Source: Ignavibacteriales bacterium (GTDB lineage Bacteria; Bacteroidota; Ignavibacteria; Ignavibacteriales; Melioribacteraceae). From it: a stretch of 14,735 nt of DNA. Position 1 is the first letter of the stretch, and each line of letters starts with the position of its first letter. The DNA lies in NCBI GenBank assembly GCA_020059785.1, contig JAGVBL010000174.1, positions 1-14,735 of the forward strand. Reading direction: 5' to 3'. The translations under genes were made by a program, and so were the position numbers. Positions 1 through 6,986 of this stretch are shown here, in pieces. The notes beneath the pieces were generated by a model that saw only the letters and a program-made list of their open reading frames with translations, had not been told where the DNA came from and searched no databases.

Positions 1-674
1 AAGAATAAAAAATAGTCGTCTATTTCATTGTTCAATTCGAAATTATCTGTGAAATTGTAGATTAAATGACTTTTTGATTCGATCCTGGTATTAGCAGAAA
101 GAAATTTCTGTTTTGAAAATTTACTGACGAAAATAAATCTGTCAATTAATTTACTATAAGGAAATAATAAATCTCTTAAATAACTCTCTGCAGCTATCGC
201 TACACTTCTTACTTTCCCTTCTGGTGAACAATTATTAAGAATACACTTATAATATTTTCCTTTAACACACATTTCACAAATTTTAGATTTACCATTCCAA
301 AAGTGGGAAGCCGGGCAAAGGAGTCTGAAATCATGTAGAGTAATTACTACTGGTATTTTATATTTTTTAATTACTGGAAGAACTGAAAAAGTAACCCCGC
401 CAATTATACTATGGAGATGAACTATCTGAGGTTTCTCTTTTTCAATAAGAAAATCTATTTGATTAGCTGCATTTATCGAGTAAAACCTATCAACAAAGAA
501 TTCCGATTGATTAATGAAATATTCTTTTTCACCTAAATAAATAGTATTCTGGTTTTTTCTGCTCAATGAAATAACTTCATGGTTTTTACTTTTTAAGAGT
601 TCAATTGTGTTGAGATAAACAGTCTCTGCCCCACCCAGTCGGTAATGATTATTGTTTATCAGTAGAATTTTCAT
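1..674 (-). CDS. Glycosyltransferase family 4-like protein, N-terminal part (cut by window edge)
   Basis: This is an open frame of 224 codons from an ATG at 674 to the window edge, with no stop seen; roughly the C-terminal 150-200 residues of a typical 380-400 residue GT-B enzyme are missing. The N-terminus shows the GT4 pattern: a short beta strand (MKILLINNN) followed by GGAE at residues 14-17. A second block, TLHDFRLLCP (112-121), is followed by a cysteine group at C120, C133, C136, C144 and C149, common in one GT4 subgroup of polysaccharide enzymes. It probably transfers a sugar from a nucleotide donor to a lipid-linked glycan at the cytoplasmic face of the inner membrane. Donor and acceptor cannot be told, because the donor-binding half lies outside. 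It starts 36 nt after the chain-length protein gene on the same strand, so it is probably cotranscribed with it. Confidence 0.85.
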   Translation of the reverse strand, partial: MKILLINNNHYRLGGAETVYLNTIELLKSKNHEVISLSRKNQNTIYLGEKEYFINQSEFFVDRFYSINAANQIDFLIEKEKPQIVHLHSIIGGVTFSVLPVIKKYKIPVVITLHDFRLLCPASHFWNGKSKICEMCVKGKYYKCILNNCSPEGKVRSVAIAAESYLRDLLFPYSKLIDRFIFVSKFSKQKFLSANTRIESKSHLIYNFTDNFELNNEIDDYFLF

Positions 675-710
675 CTCTATCAGCTAATTTACTGTCCTTT
701 CAATTTCTAA

Positions 711-1949
711 TTAGACAGTTTTACTTTTTGAGCGCGGAAAAAACCATCCGGTTAAATAATTATATTTTGCCGGATCATATTTTTTTAGTTTAGAAAACAT
801 TTCTAAAAAAAACACAATAAATAATCCAATCAACAATGAACTTACAAATCCAATAAGAGCAAAAAGAGATCCTTTCGGTTTAGCCTTTCTGTCGGCTGGA
901 CCGGCTTTATCAAGAATAATAACCGACGGAGTATTTCTTGCTTCTTCAACTTTTGCCTGTTCATAGAGGGGCTGAACAAATTCAAGAATTTTATATTGTA
1001 TTTCAAGGTTACGGTAAATTTTGAGATATTGATTACCAAGTTCAGGTGCTTGTTTGAATGGGATTAATAATTTAACATCCTTTTGAGAAGAGTCGGTTCC
1101 TTTATTTAGCATTTCAATTTTCTTTTTTAGTTCATTCATTTCAATTTCTGCCGTTGTGCTCAAAGGATGATCTTTACCGTATGTCTGTTTAAAAACATTG
1201 AGCTCGATCTCCTTTTTATAAAGTTCTGCATAAATTTCCGACATAGATTTAACTGTTGCCTCTAGTTGTTCAGGAACAGCAATAACTCCATATTTTTGCT
1301 GAAATTCCTTCATAGCATTTTCAAGGTTATTTATATCGGCGATGTTCTGAAAATATCTCTTCTCAACAAACTCTCGGTTTGCCTTTGCATTAGTAACACT
1401 AAGAGATGTATTCAATTGATTTAGCCTTTCAATCAAATAGTTTGCAATATCTGCCGCTTTTTGAGGATTTTTATCATAAACTGTAAGAGTAAGATTTCCT
1501 TCGTCCTGTATTTCCAGTTCAAAATTAGATTTCCATTCTTTAACAACCTTTTCATAATAATCACCCTCCAAGTCATAATCTTTTCTAAGATCAAATTTCT
1601 TTATTACATCATCAGTTACAGTGGCACTCATAAGTATTGCCATATATCTGTCAGATTCTGAATTTGCACCAGTTAATGCAGCAAGTCCTTTACTAGCAGA
1701 AAATCCTTTCGCTAAATTTGATAGACCGGATAGTGTTGATAGAAGATCAGTTTTTTCTGCCGGAAGAACTGATGCTGTGGACTTGTACCATTTGGGAGCT
1801 AGTAAAGCATAAGCGGTTGCACCCAATGTAATAACTAAGATAAACCAGAGTAAAAACCATCTGTATTTCACAACCACAGTGAGAAATTCAAAAAAAGTTG
1901 AACCGATTTTGATTTGCTCATTATTCATTTCGATCCTGTTTCCGTTCAT
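711..1949 (-). CDS. Wzz-type polysaccharide chain-length determinant protein
   Basis: The 412-residue protein has the Wzz/polysaccharide co-polymerase layout. A cytoplasmic N-terminus is followed by membrane helix 1 (about residues 29-51), a large periplasmic part rich in coiled coil (about 165-340), a proline-containing lead-in (GPADRKAKP, 350-358), and membrane helix 2 (about 361-384) with a short basic tail. Such proteins sit in the inner membrane and set glycan length during polymerisation and export. No Walker motif or tyrosine-rich tail follows helix 2, so it is not the fused tyrosine autokinase type. It lies 75 nt after the SLBB export gene and 36 nt before a glycosyltransferase, which supports a surface polysaccharide role. 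The start is uncertain: M1 has GGAAATAAA before it, while M8 (ATG at 1928) is preceded by AGGATCGAA, an equally good or better ribosome site. Confidence 0.88.
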   Translation of the reverse strand: MNGNRIEMNNEQIKIGSTFFEFLTVVVKYRWFLLWFILVITLGATAYALLAPKWYKSTASVLPAEKTDLLSTLSGLSNLAKGFSASKGLAALTGANSESDRYMAILMSATVTDDVIKKFDLRKDYDLEGDYYEKVVKEWKSNFELEIQDEGNLTLTVYDKNPQKAADIANYLIERLNQLNTSLSVTNAKANREFVEKRYFQNIADINNLENAMKEFQQKYGVIAVPEQLEATVKSMSEIYAELYKKEIELNVFKQTYGKDHPLSTTAEIEMNELKKKIEMLNKGTDSSQKDVKLLIPFKQAPELGNQYLKIYRNLEIQYKILEFVQPLYEQAKVEEARNTPSVIILDKAGPADRKAKPKGSLFALIGFVSSLLIGLFIVFFLEMFSKLKKYDPAKYNYLTGWFFPRSKSKTV

Positions 1950-2024
1950 TTTATTTCCGATTAATTAAGGTTAGTTATGATAAAAAAATTTATCAAGATA
2001 TTTTTGATTAGATTTTCATAACAA

Positions 2025-3476
2025 TTATTTTCCCGATTGCATAACAATTAATATTATTGTTGCAATCGCAGTAACTACACTCGATATTGAACCTATTGCC
2101 CTTAAATAATATTCAAGCGACTTTGGAACATTTTTAGGAACATAGATAAAATCTCCCGGATCAATAGCCGATTTAAGTTCAGCAGTTATCCATGAATATG
2201 AGCTACCTTTTATAATCTTTACTTCATCTTCCGCTCTTTCTCCAAGTCCGCCAGCTTTATTCACATAGTAATTGTAGTTCTTTCCATTCTCGTACTTCAC
2301 ATATCCGGGATTTTTAACCTGACCAAAAACATAAACCAGATCTTCTTTTTTAGGAACTACAATAATATCGCCATCATTCACCACATAATTACCATCCGAA
2401 ACTGAATCGGAATTGATTTCTGTAAAATCAATTATACTTTTATTATCAATTAACCTTAGTGCATTATCAATAATAACTACCATTGAATCCTGAGGAAAAG
2501 TATCTGCCATTCTAAAGAGCTTAAGCTGTTCTACATTCAATTCGTTCAATAATTTTTCAGATAACAGGAAATTATAATTTCTATCCTTCTCAAACGATTT
2601 ACGTAAAGATTCCATTTTAAGTACCTGGGATTCACTGGTTCCTTTAAGTAATTCCGATCTTTCCAACCAGGCATTCTGTGTAAATCCGTTTACTTTATTT
2701 ATTACCTCTCTTATAGTCGTATTGTTTTTAGTTATATAAACATAACCGGGAGTATTAACTTCTCCAAGAACCAGAACTTTAAATTCTCTTTTATTATTCT
2801 GTTCATAAGGAATTCTAATCCGGTCTCCCCTTTCAAGATTAATATTATCCGATAAATTTACTTTAATAATTTCTTCTCTGGTACCTTTATCATAAAGTCT
2901 GGAGATTTCAGCTATTGTTACATTTTCATAAGCATTATTAATTCCTCGGGCAAAAAGAATTGCATCAGAAAGTTTATCACCTTCAACAAACTGAAATTTT
3001 AATGGATTGTTAACAGCACCGCTAATTTCTACAAAGTTTGTTTTTTCATCATAGCCCGGGAAAATTATTACATCATCATTCAGCAAATAAGGATTGAAAG
3101 AAAAATCTCCTGTTAGTCTGTATTTCAAAAGATCTAATTTTATCTGATCACCATTCATTCTTTTAAGAAGAATATCTCTTAATGGATATTTTGCGAATTG
3201 CTCATTTATCTTTTTCAGGATTTCGAGCTGATTGATGTTACCAATCGATTTTTCCTGTGCTTCCGTAAAAACCTGAGTTATTAAATGATCAACTCTTTGC
3301 GTGGCAAGTGCGGTGAATGAACCGTTAACAATAAAATTACCGCCGATAGTAACCGTTATTGGTTGTAACAGTCTGGAATCGCTCCCTTTTTGTAATAACT
3401 GCTCTGTCTTCTGGGCATAAGCGGTATTAAAAGTTAAATAAACTATTACAAGGAAAATTTTGATTAGTACTTTCAT
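2025..3476 (-). CDS. SLBB-domain polysaccharide export protein (Wza-like)
   Basis: The 483-residue protein begins with a signal peptide (basic MKVLIK, hydrophobic core, probable cleavage after AYA at residue 21). There is no lipobox cysteine, unlike lipoprotein Wza. The mature part carries SLBB-type beta-grasp units at about 147-225, 233-282 and 381-425, with signatures such as ISGAVNNPLK, VLGEVNTPGYV and VFGQVKNPGYV. A short motif of the form (G/D)D-x-I-x-x-P recurs at 134-140, 217-223, 369-375 and 441-447, closing successive units. Near the end is a hydrophobic segment (about 463-480), possibly the membrane-spanning helix. The family forms the outer-membrane or periplasmic channel through which capsule or exopolysaccharide leaves the cell, working with a Wzz-type partner, which is encoded directly downstream. 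The canonical N-terminal Poly_export signature is weak, so the exact subfamily is unsure. Confidence 0.85.
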   Translation of the reverse strand: MKVLIKIFLVIVYLTFNTAYAQKTEQLLQKGSDSRLLQPITVTIGGNFIVNGSFTALATQRVDHLITQVFTEAQEKSIGNINQLEILKKINEQFAKYPLRDILLKRMNGDQIKLDLLKYRLTGDFSFNPYLLNDDVIIFPGYDEKTNFVEISGAVNNPLKFQFVEGDKLSDAILFARGINNAYENVTIAEISRLYDKGTREEIIKVNLSDNINLERGDRIRIPYEQNNKREFKVLVLGEVNTPGYVYITKNNTTIREVINKVNGFTQNAWLERSELLKGTSESQVLKMESLRKSFEKDRNYNFLLSEKLLNELNVEQLKLFRMADTFPQDSMVVIIDNALRLIDNKSIIDFTEINSDSVSDGNYVVNDGDIIVVPKKEDLVYVFGQVKNPGYVKYENGKNYNYYVNKAGGLGERAEDEVKIIKGSSYSWITAELKSAIDPGDFIYVPKNVPKSLEYYLRAIGSISSVVTAIATIILIVMQSGK

Positions 3477-3611
3477 AATTCTATCCGGTTATTTCATTAA
3501 TTCTTTTCTTAAAATAATTATTAAGATTACAAATAAACAGCGCCGGTAAAACATTAAAAGGAAGCTTTCAATTGGCTGTCTATTATTAAAAATAAAATTT
3601 ATAAAATGTTC

Positions 3612-3624
3612 GGGCACAAATATA
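3612..3624 (-). promoter_or_regulatory. Bacteroidota-type -7 box upstream of the SLBB export gene
   Basis: On the minus strand this site reads TATATTTGTGCCC, and its first eight bases match the TAnnTTTG -7 element used by the primary sigma factor of Bacteroidota. It lies in the 182-nt gap after rfbB, about 135 nt before the SLBB gene start, where a promoter for the export, chain-length and glycosyltransferase genes would be expected. I do not see a convincing TTG -33 element 19-21 nt upstream; the nearest candidate is a weak TTTACT. The same ATTTGyGCCC core occurs before the outer-membrane protein gene. Confidence 0.35.
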
Positions 3625-3658
3625 ACTCTAAAAACTGAAGGATAGTAAAGATTTGTCT

Positions 3659-4672
3659 CTAGCGGTCTCCGTAAAGAGTTTTGTAATATTTTTGATAATC
3701 GCCGGTTATAATTCTATTCCACCATTCTCTATTTGCAAGATACCAATCAATTGTCTGGTCGATAGCTTTTTCAAAATCGAATTGCGGTTTCCAGCCGAGT
3801 TCATTCTGGATTTTTGAAGAATCGATTGCGTATCGTCTATCGTGCCCCGGTCTGTCTTTAACATACTGAATCAAATTTTCCGGCTTTGCTAATTTAGTTA
3901 AAATTAATTTAACAATATCAATATTTTTCATTTCGCGGCTGGCACCGATATTAAAAACCTCGCCGGGTTTTCCCTTTTCCAGAACTAATTCTACAGCTCT
4001 ATTATGGTCGATTACATATACCCAATCGCGAACATTAAGTCCATCGCCATAAACCGGCAAGTTTTTATTGCTAAGCGCATTTATAATCATCAGTGGGATT
4101 AACTTCTCAGGAAACTGGTATGGTCCATAATTATTGGAACAACGAGTTATCACTACCGGCAGACCGAATGTATGATGGGATGAAAGTGCCATCAAATCCG
4201 CCGCGGCTTTACTTGATGAGTAAGGACTATTGGGTGATAAAGGTGTTCTCTCAGTAAATAATCCGGTTGAACCAAGACTACCATATACTTCATCGGTTGA
4301 GATCTGAATAAACTTTTCAATTCCATACCGTCGGGAAGCTTCTAACAGAACATTGGTACCGACAACATTAGAAATGTAAAAAACTTCCGAGCCAAGAATA
4401 CTTCTATCTACGTGAGATTCTGCGGCAAAATTAATTACATAGTCGAATGAATATTTTTTGAAGAGGAAATCGATAAGTTCGTTATTATTAATATCGCCTT
4501 TAACAAAAAAATAATTTTTATGATTTTCAATCTCTTTCAGGTTTTCAAGATTTCCGGCATATGTCAATTTATCTAGGTTGACAATAAAAAGATCGTCTCT
4601 ATAACCAAGAATATAATTGATAAAATTACTGCCGATAAATCCGGCGCCGCCAGTAACCAGAATCTTTTTCAT
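3659..4672 (-). CDS. rfbB: dTDP-glucose 4,6-dehydratase
   Basis: This 337-residue cytoplasmic enzyme of the extended short-chain dehydrogenase family converts dTDP-glucose to dTDP-4-keto-6-deoxyglucose, the entry step to dTDP-rhamnose and other deoxysugars. The N-terminal NAD-binding motif GGAGFIG is at 8-14. The catalytic T-D-E triad is at 126-128 (ISTDEVYG), the YxxxK pair is Y151/K155 (PYSSSK), and the family motifs RCSNNYGPYQFPEKLIP (177-193) and RPGHDRRYAID (274-284) are intact. Length is normal for RmlB. Its ATG sits only 2 nt after the stop of the outer-membrane protein gene, so the two are probably cotranscribed and translationally coupled. No rmlA, rmlC or rmlD is in the window, so the final sugar cannot be named. 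Surface polysaccharide genes follow on the same strand. Confidence 0.96.
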   Translation of the reverse strand: MKKILVTGGAGFIGSNFINYILGYRDDLFIVNLDKLTYAGNLENLKEIENHKNYFFVKGDINNNELIDFLFKKYSFDYVINFAAESHVDRSILGSEVFYISNVVGTNVLLEASRRYGIEKFIQISTDEVYGSLGSTGLFTERTPLSPNSPYSSSKAAADLMALSSHHTFGLPVVITRCSNNYGPYQFPEKLIPLMIINALSNKNLPVYGDGLNVRDWVYVIDHNRAVELVLEKGKPGEVFNIGASREMKNIDIVKLILTKLAKPENLIQYVKDRPGHDRRYAIDSSKIQNELGWKPQFDFEKAIDQTIDWYLANREWWNRIITGDYQKYYKTLYGDR

Positions 4673-4674
4673 AA

Positions 4675-5415
4675 TTAAAATGCGAAGAACCCGAAGTAAA
4701 TTCCTGTTTGAATAAAGAAATTATTGGAAGTTAATTCACTAAATACACCACTTATATTTCTATCGTTATTAACTTTCCAACTGTCGTTAAAATTGAATAT
4801 GTAACCGCCACCAAGCCGTAAAGCGACAAACCTATTAATAGGTACATCGAGATTTAGAGTTGGAACAACAGTAAAAAAGGTATTCGAAATTTTGTAATTA
4901 ATGTCATCATGCATAGTCGTTCCGGGATTAGTAACTTTTCCCCAAATACTACCCCATGTATAATCATTTTTATTCTGAAATATTTCAATGCTCTGAGAAC
5001 CTGCACCAACAATAGCACCAACCGAAACTGCAACATATTTTATAAATGGTAATGTATATTCTATAGTAACACCGCCAAGACCAAAATTATAATCTACTTC
5101 CCGATTGTAACCGTTAACAACTCCTTTGCTATTTGTTGAACCACCGATTCCAATTCCGCCTAATCTGAGATTATCGATCAACATTATATAAGCATAACCA
5201 CCTCCGCCCCACAGGAACATTCCGGAACTGGAGAGTTCGCTTAAACCCATTTTTCTCACTTCAACATTTATCGGATCAAGATTTGGAAAGACAAAGGAGG
5301 GATTAAATCCACCGGCAAGACCAAAACGGGCAACCCAGCCAACATCTTCTCCTTCCTGTGCAAAGGAAGGTTTTATGAGTACAAATAATAAAAATATTGA
5401 TAGTAATTTTTTCAT
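4675..5415 (-). CDS. Outer-membrane beta-barrel protein, function unknown
   Basis: The 246-residue protein has a clear signal peptide (MKKLLSIFLLFVLIKPSFA, probable cleavage after A19). The mature part has alternating hydrophobic stretches, many glycines (GGGGYAYIM about 70-78, LGGIGIGGST about 86-94, LRLGGGYIF about 199-207) and an aromatic C-terminal strand ending FFAF, as expected of a small outer-membrane barrel inserted by the BAM machinery. I do not recognise a specific family. The likely role is structural or a minor channel, by inference. It follows the terminator of the division cluster, has its own promoter-like box 18 nt before the start, and ends 2 nt before rfbB. No Shine-Dalgarno is obvious (GAAACCTCG before the ATG), which is normal in Bacteroidota-like genomes. 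Confidence 0.75.
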   Translation of the reverse strand: MKKLLSIFLLFVLIKPSFAQEGEDVGWVARFGLAGGFNPSFVFPNLDPINVEVRKMGLSELSSSGMFLWGGGGYAYIMLIDNLRLGGIGIGGSTNSKGVVNGYNREVDYNFGLGGVTIEYTLPFIKYVAVSVGAIVGAGSQSIEIFQNKNDYTWGSIWGKVTNPGTTMHDDINYKISNTFFTVVPTLNLDVPINRFVALRLGGGYIFNFNDSWKVNNDRNISGVFSELTSNNFFIQTGIYFGFFAF

Positions 5416-5433
5416 CGAGGTTTCTTTTTTTGT

Positions 5434-5445
5434 GGGCGCAAATTA
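5434..5445 (-). promoter_or_regulatory. Promoter-like TAATTTGCGCCC upstream of the outer-membrane protein gene
   Basis: The minus strand reads TAATTTGCGCCC, resembling the TAnnTTTG -7 box but one base short. It shares ATTTGyGCCC with the site before the SLBB gene. It lies between the hairpin terminator (ending near 5496) and the gene start at 5415, the right place for a new promoter, and would give a leader of under 20 nt. No -33 TTG is seen at normal spacing. The rest of the gap (5446-5495) is very AT-rich with nothing else I recognise. Confidence 0.28.
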
Positions 5446-5495
5446 GCAATTAAGAGATTAAAATAAAATAGAATTCAAATGTCGATTTAATATAT

Positions 5496-5566
5496 AAAAA
5501 AAGGCTGCATTGATTTTCTTTATTCCGCTCGTCACCACAACAAGGGAAAATCAAATACAGCCCTTT
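5496..5566 (-). terminator. Rho-independent terminator hairpin after ftsZ and the small ORF; loop is antisense to the ftsZ ribosome site
   Basis: Read on the minus strand, one arm GGCTGTATTTGATTTTC (5562-5546) pairs with GAAAATCAATGCAGCC (5518-5503). That gives 16 pairs with a single bulged U and one G-U pair, followed by seven T (5502-5496). The stem starts 9-13 nt after the stop of the small membrane ORF, so it should end the dcw transcript. The G-U pair would be a C-A mismatch on the plus strand, so the structure is meant to be read from the minus strand. The 27-nt loop (5545-5519) is unusually long for a simple terminator. Its first 12 nt, CCTTGTTGTGGT, are perfectly complementary to ACCACAACAAGG at 6994-6983, just before ftsZ. 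It could therefore also be a regulatory 3'-UTR element or the 3' end of a small RNA. Confidence 0.75.
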
Positions 5567-5574
5567 GAATCAAA

Positions 5575-5676
5575 TTATTCTGCGTCGGAACGAAAGTAAT
5601 GGAAGATCCTTATTGCTTTAACCGACATCAGAATAAGAGCAAGGAACATAATACCAAGTAGAATGATCCCTGACAT
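5575..5676 (-). CDS. Small single-span membrane protein downstream of ftsZ (33 aa)
   Basis: This is a 33-codon ORF from an ATG at 5676 to TAA at 5575. It starts 21 nt after the ftsZ stop, and an ATGGAATTAAT leader gives a modest GGA ribosome site. Residues 3-19 (GIILLGIMFLALILMSV) form one strongly hydrophobic helix. The C-terminal tail is basic and aromatic (KAIRIFHYFR, 20-29) and ends SDAE. By the positive-inside rule the tail would be cytoplasmic and the N-terminus outside. It sits between ftsZ and the operon's terminator, so it would be made from the division transcript. I do not recognise a family. Its compact composition and position argue for a real gene, but an ORF this short could also arise by chance, and no homologue can be tested here. 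Confidence 0.6.
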   Translation of the reverse strand: MSGIILLGIMFLALILMSVKAIRIFHYFRSDAE

Positions 5677-5697
5677 ATTAATTCCATTTAAAAATTA

Positions 5698-6975
5698 TCA
5701 ATCCATTATTTTTCTTAAGAACGACGAACTATCTTCTTCATCAAATTTAGGTTTAGAATAATTTTCTTCTTCAGAGTAATAGTTTTTTTCTGATTTGAAA
5801 CCGCTTTGAATTATTGAGTCGTCAGAAAAAAGTTCCGGATCATTTCCTTTCGGTTTATATCTCAATATAGTAGGGACGGTTAAATCGGCATTTTGATCTA
5901 CTTCCATTTTACCTTTAGAAAATCCGCCGACAGCAACAGTTTTCTTTTCTTTAACTTTTTCTTCCTTTTCCTTTTTGATACTGCTGATAGTTTTAGTAGC
6001 TGATTCTGTACCGAATCCTGTTGCAATAACAGTATAGGAAATATATTCTGTCATATCATCTTTATTTACAAGTCCAAATATTATATTGGCTTCTTCGCCG
6101 GCAGCTTCGTAGATAACTTTATTACCTTCCTCAATTTCCTGCATAGTCATATTGGATGAGCCGGAAACATTGAGAAGAATATTTTTAGCACCTTTAATTG
6201 AAATACCTTCGAGCAACGGTGAAGAGATTGCTTTTTGAGCAGCTTCAATTGCACGGTTTTCGCCGCTTGCAATTCCGCAACCCATTAAAGCCTGTCCGCT
6301 TTCTTTCATTACAGTCCTTACATCGGCAAAGTCAACATTAATTATTCCTGTAATCGTAATAATATCAGCAATTCCTCTTGTAGCTTCATATAGAACTTCA
6401 TTCGGTTTGTCGAAAGCTGCGCGTGCAGCGGTTGAATTATCGAGTATGCTTAATATTCTTCCGTTAGGAATTACAATCAAGCTATCGACATATTGTTTTA
6501 GTTCTTTAATTCCCTCGTCAGCATTTTTCATTCTTTGTTTACCTTCCCATGCAAATGGTTTGGTAATAATTCCAATTACCAGCGCACCCAAACTTTTAGC
6601 AATAGAAGCAACAATAGGAGCGCCACCGGTTCCAGTTCCGCCGCCCATACCGGCAGTAACAAACACCATATCGCTTCCTTCCAAAATGTGTGTAAGTTTT
6701 TCCCGGTCTTCTTCAATAGCTTTCTTACCAACGTTTGGATCTGCTCCGGCTCCAAGTCCACGTGTTACGTTTGTACCAACCTGAACTTTATGGAGAGCAA
6801 GACTGCTATCGAGAACCTGAGCATCTGTGTTGACAGCAACGTATTCAACACCGTTGAGACCTCTTTTAATCATGCTGTCTATTGCATTGCATCCCCCGCC
6901 TCCAACTCCAACAACTTTAATTTGAGCAGAAAGTTTTTTAGGTTCTTCCTTATCGAGAGTAACGAATTTAAGCAT
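5698..6975 (-). CDS. ftsZ: Cell division protein FtsZ
   Basis: FtsZ is the tubulin-like GTPase that forms the cytoplasmic Z ring and recruits the divisome. This 425-residue copy has the nucleotide-binding G1 region VGVGGGGCNA (22-31), the tubulin signature GGGTGTGG (111-118) and the catalytic T7 loop NVDFADVR (213-220). The core ends near residue 325. A charged, probably disordered linker (about 326-410) leads to the C-terminal peptide SSSFLRKIMD, whose FLRK resembles the FtsA-binding tail. A second similar motif, VPTILRYKP (367-375), lies inside the linker. It is 20 nt after ftsA and has a full AAGGAGGT ribosome site, unlike most genes here, which suggests independent and stronger translation. 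FtsA, encoded upstream, is its probable membrane anchor. Confidence 0.99.
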   Translation of the reverse strand: MLKFVTLDKEEPKKLSAQIKVVGVGGGGCNAIDSMIKRGLNGVEYVAVNTDAQVLDSSLALHKVQVGTNVTRGLGAGADPNVGKKAIEEDREKLTHILEGSDMVFVTAGMGGGTGTGGAPIVASIAKSLGALVIGIITKPFAWEGKQRMKNADEGIKELKQYVDSLIVIPNGRILSILDNSTAARAAFDKPNEVLYEATRGIADIITITGIINVDFADVRTVMKESGQALMGCGIASGENRAIEAAQKAISSPLLEGISIKGAKNILLNVSGSSNMTMQEIEEGNKVIYEAAGEEANIIFGLVNKDDMTEYISYTVIATGFGTESATKTISSIKKEKEEKVKEKKTVAVGGFSKGKMEVDQNADLTVPTILRYKPKGNDPELFSDDSIIQSGFKSEKNYYSEEENYSKPKFDEEDSSSFLRKIMD

Positions 6976-6978
6976 ATG

Positions 6979-6986
6979 ACCTCCTT
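6979..6986 (-). promoter_or_regulatory. Consensus Shine-Dalgarno of ftsZ
   Basis: The minus strand reads AAGGAGGT followed by CAT and the ftsZ ATG, a perfect Shine-Dalgarno at rather short spacing (3-4 nt). No other gene in the window has a match this good. Its AAGG half is also part of the 12-nt segment (6983-6994) complementary to the loop of the hairpin downstream of ftsZ. Confidence 0.85.

Noticed and set aside
1978..1995. Small hairpin TGATAAA-AAAA-TTTATCA between the SLBB and Wzz genes
   Set aside because: The seven-pair stem is almost all A-T with no T-tract placed as in a terminator; likely chance in AT-rich sequence, and the genes look cotranscribed.
3489..3554. Possible 21-codon hydrophobic ORF on the minus strand just before the SLBB gene
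   Set aside because: There is no ribosome-binding site, it is very short, it lies in AT-rich leader sequence, and there is nothing beyond the open frame to support it.
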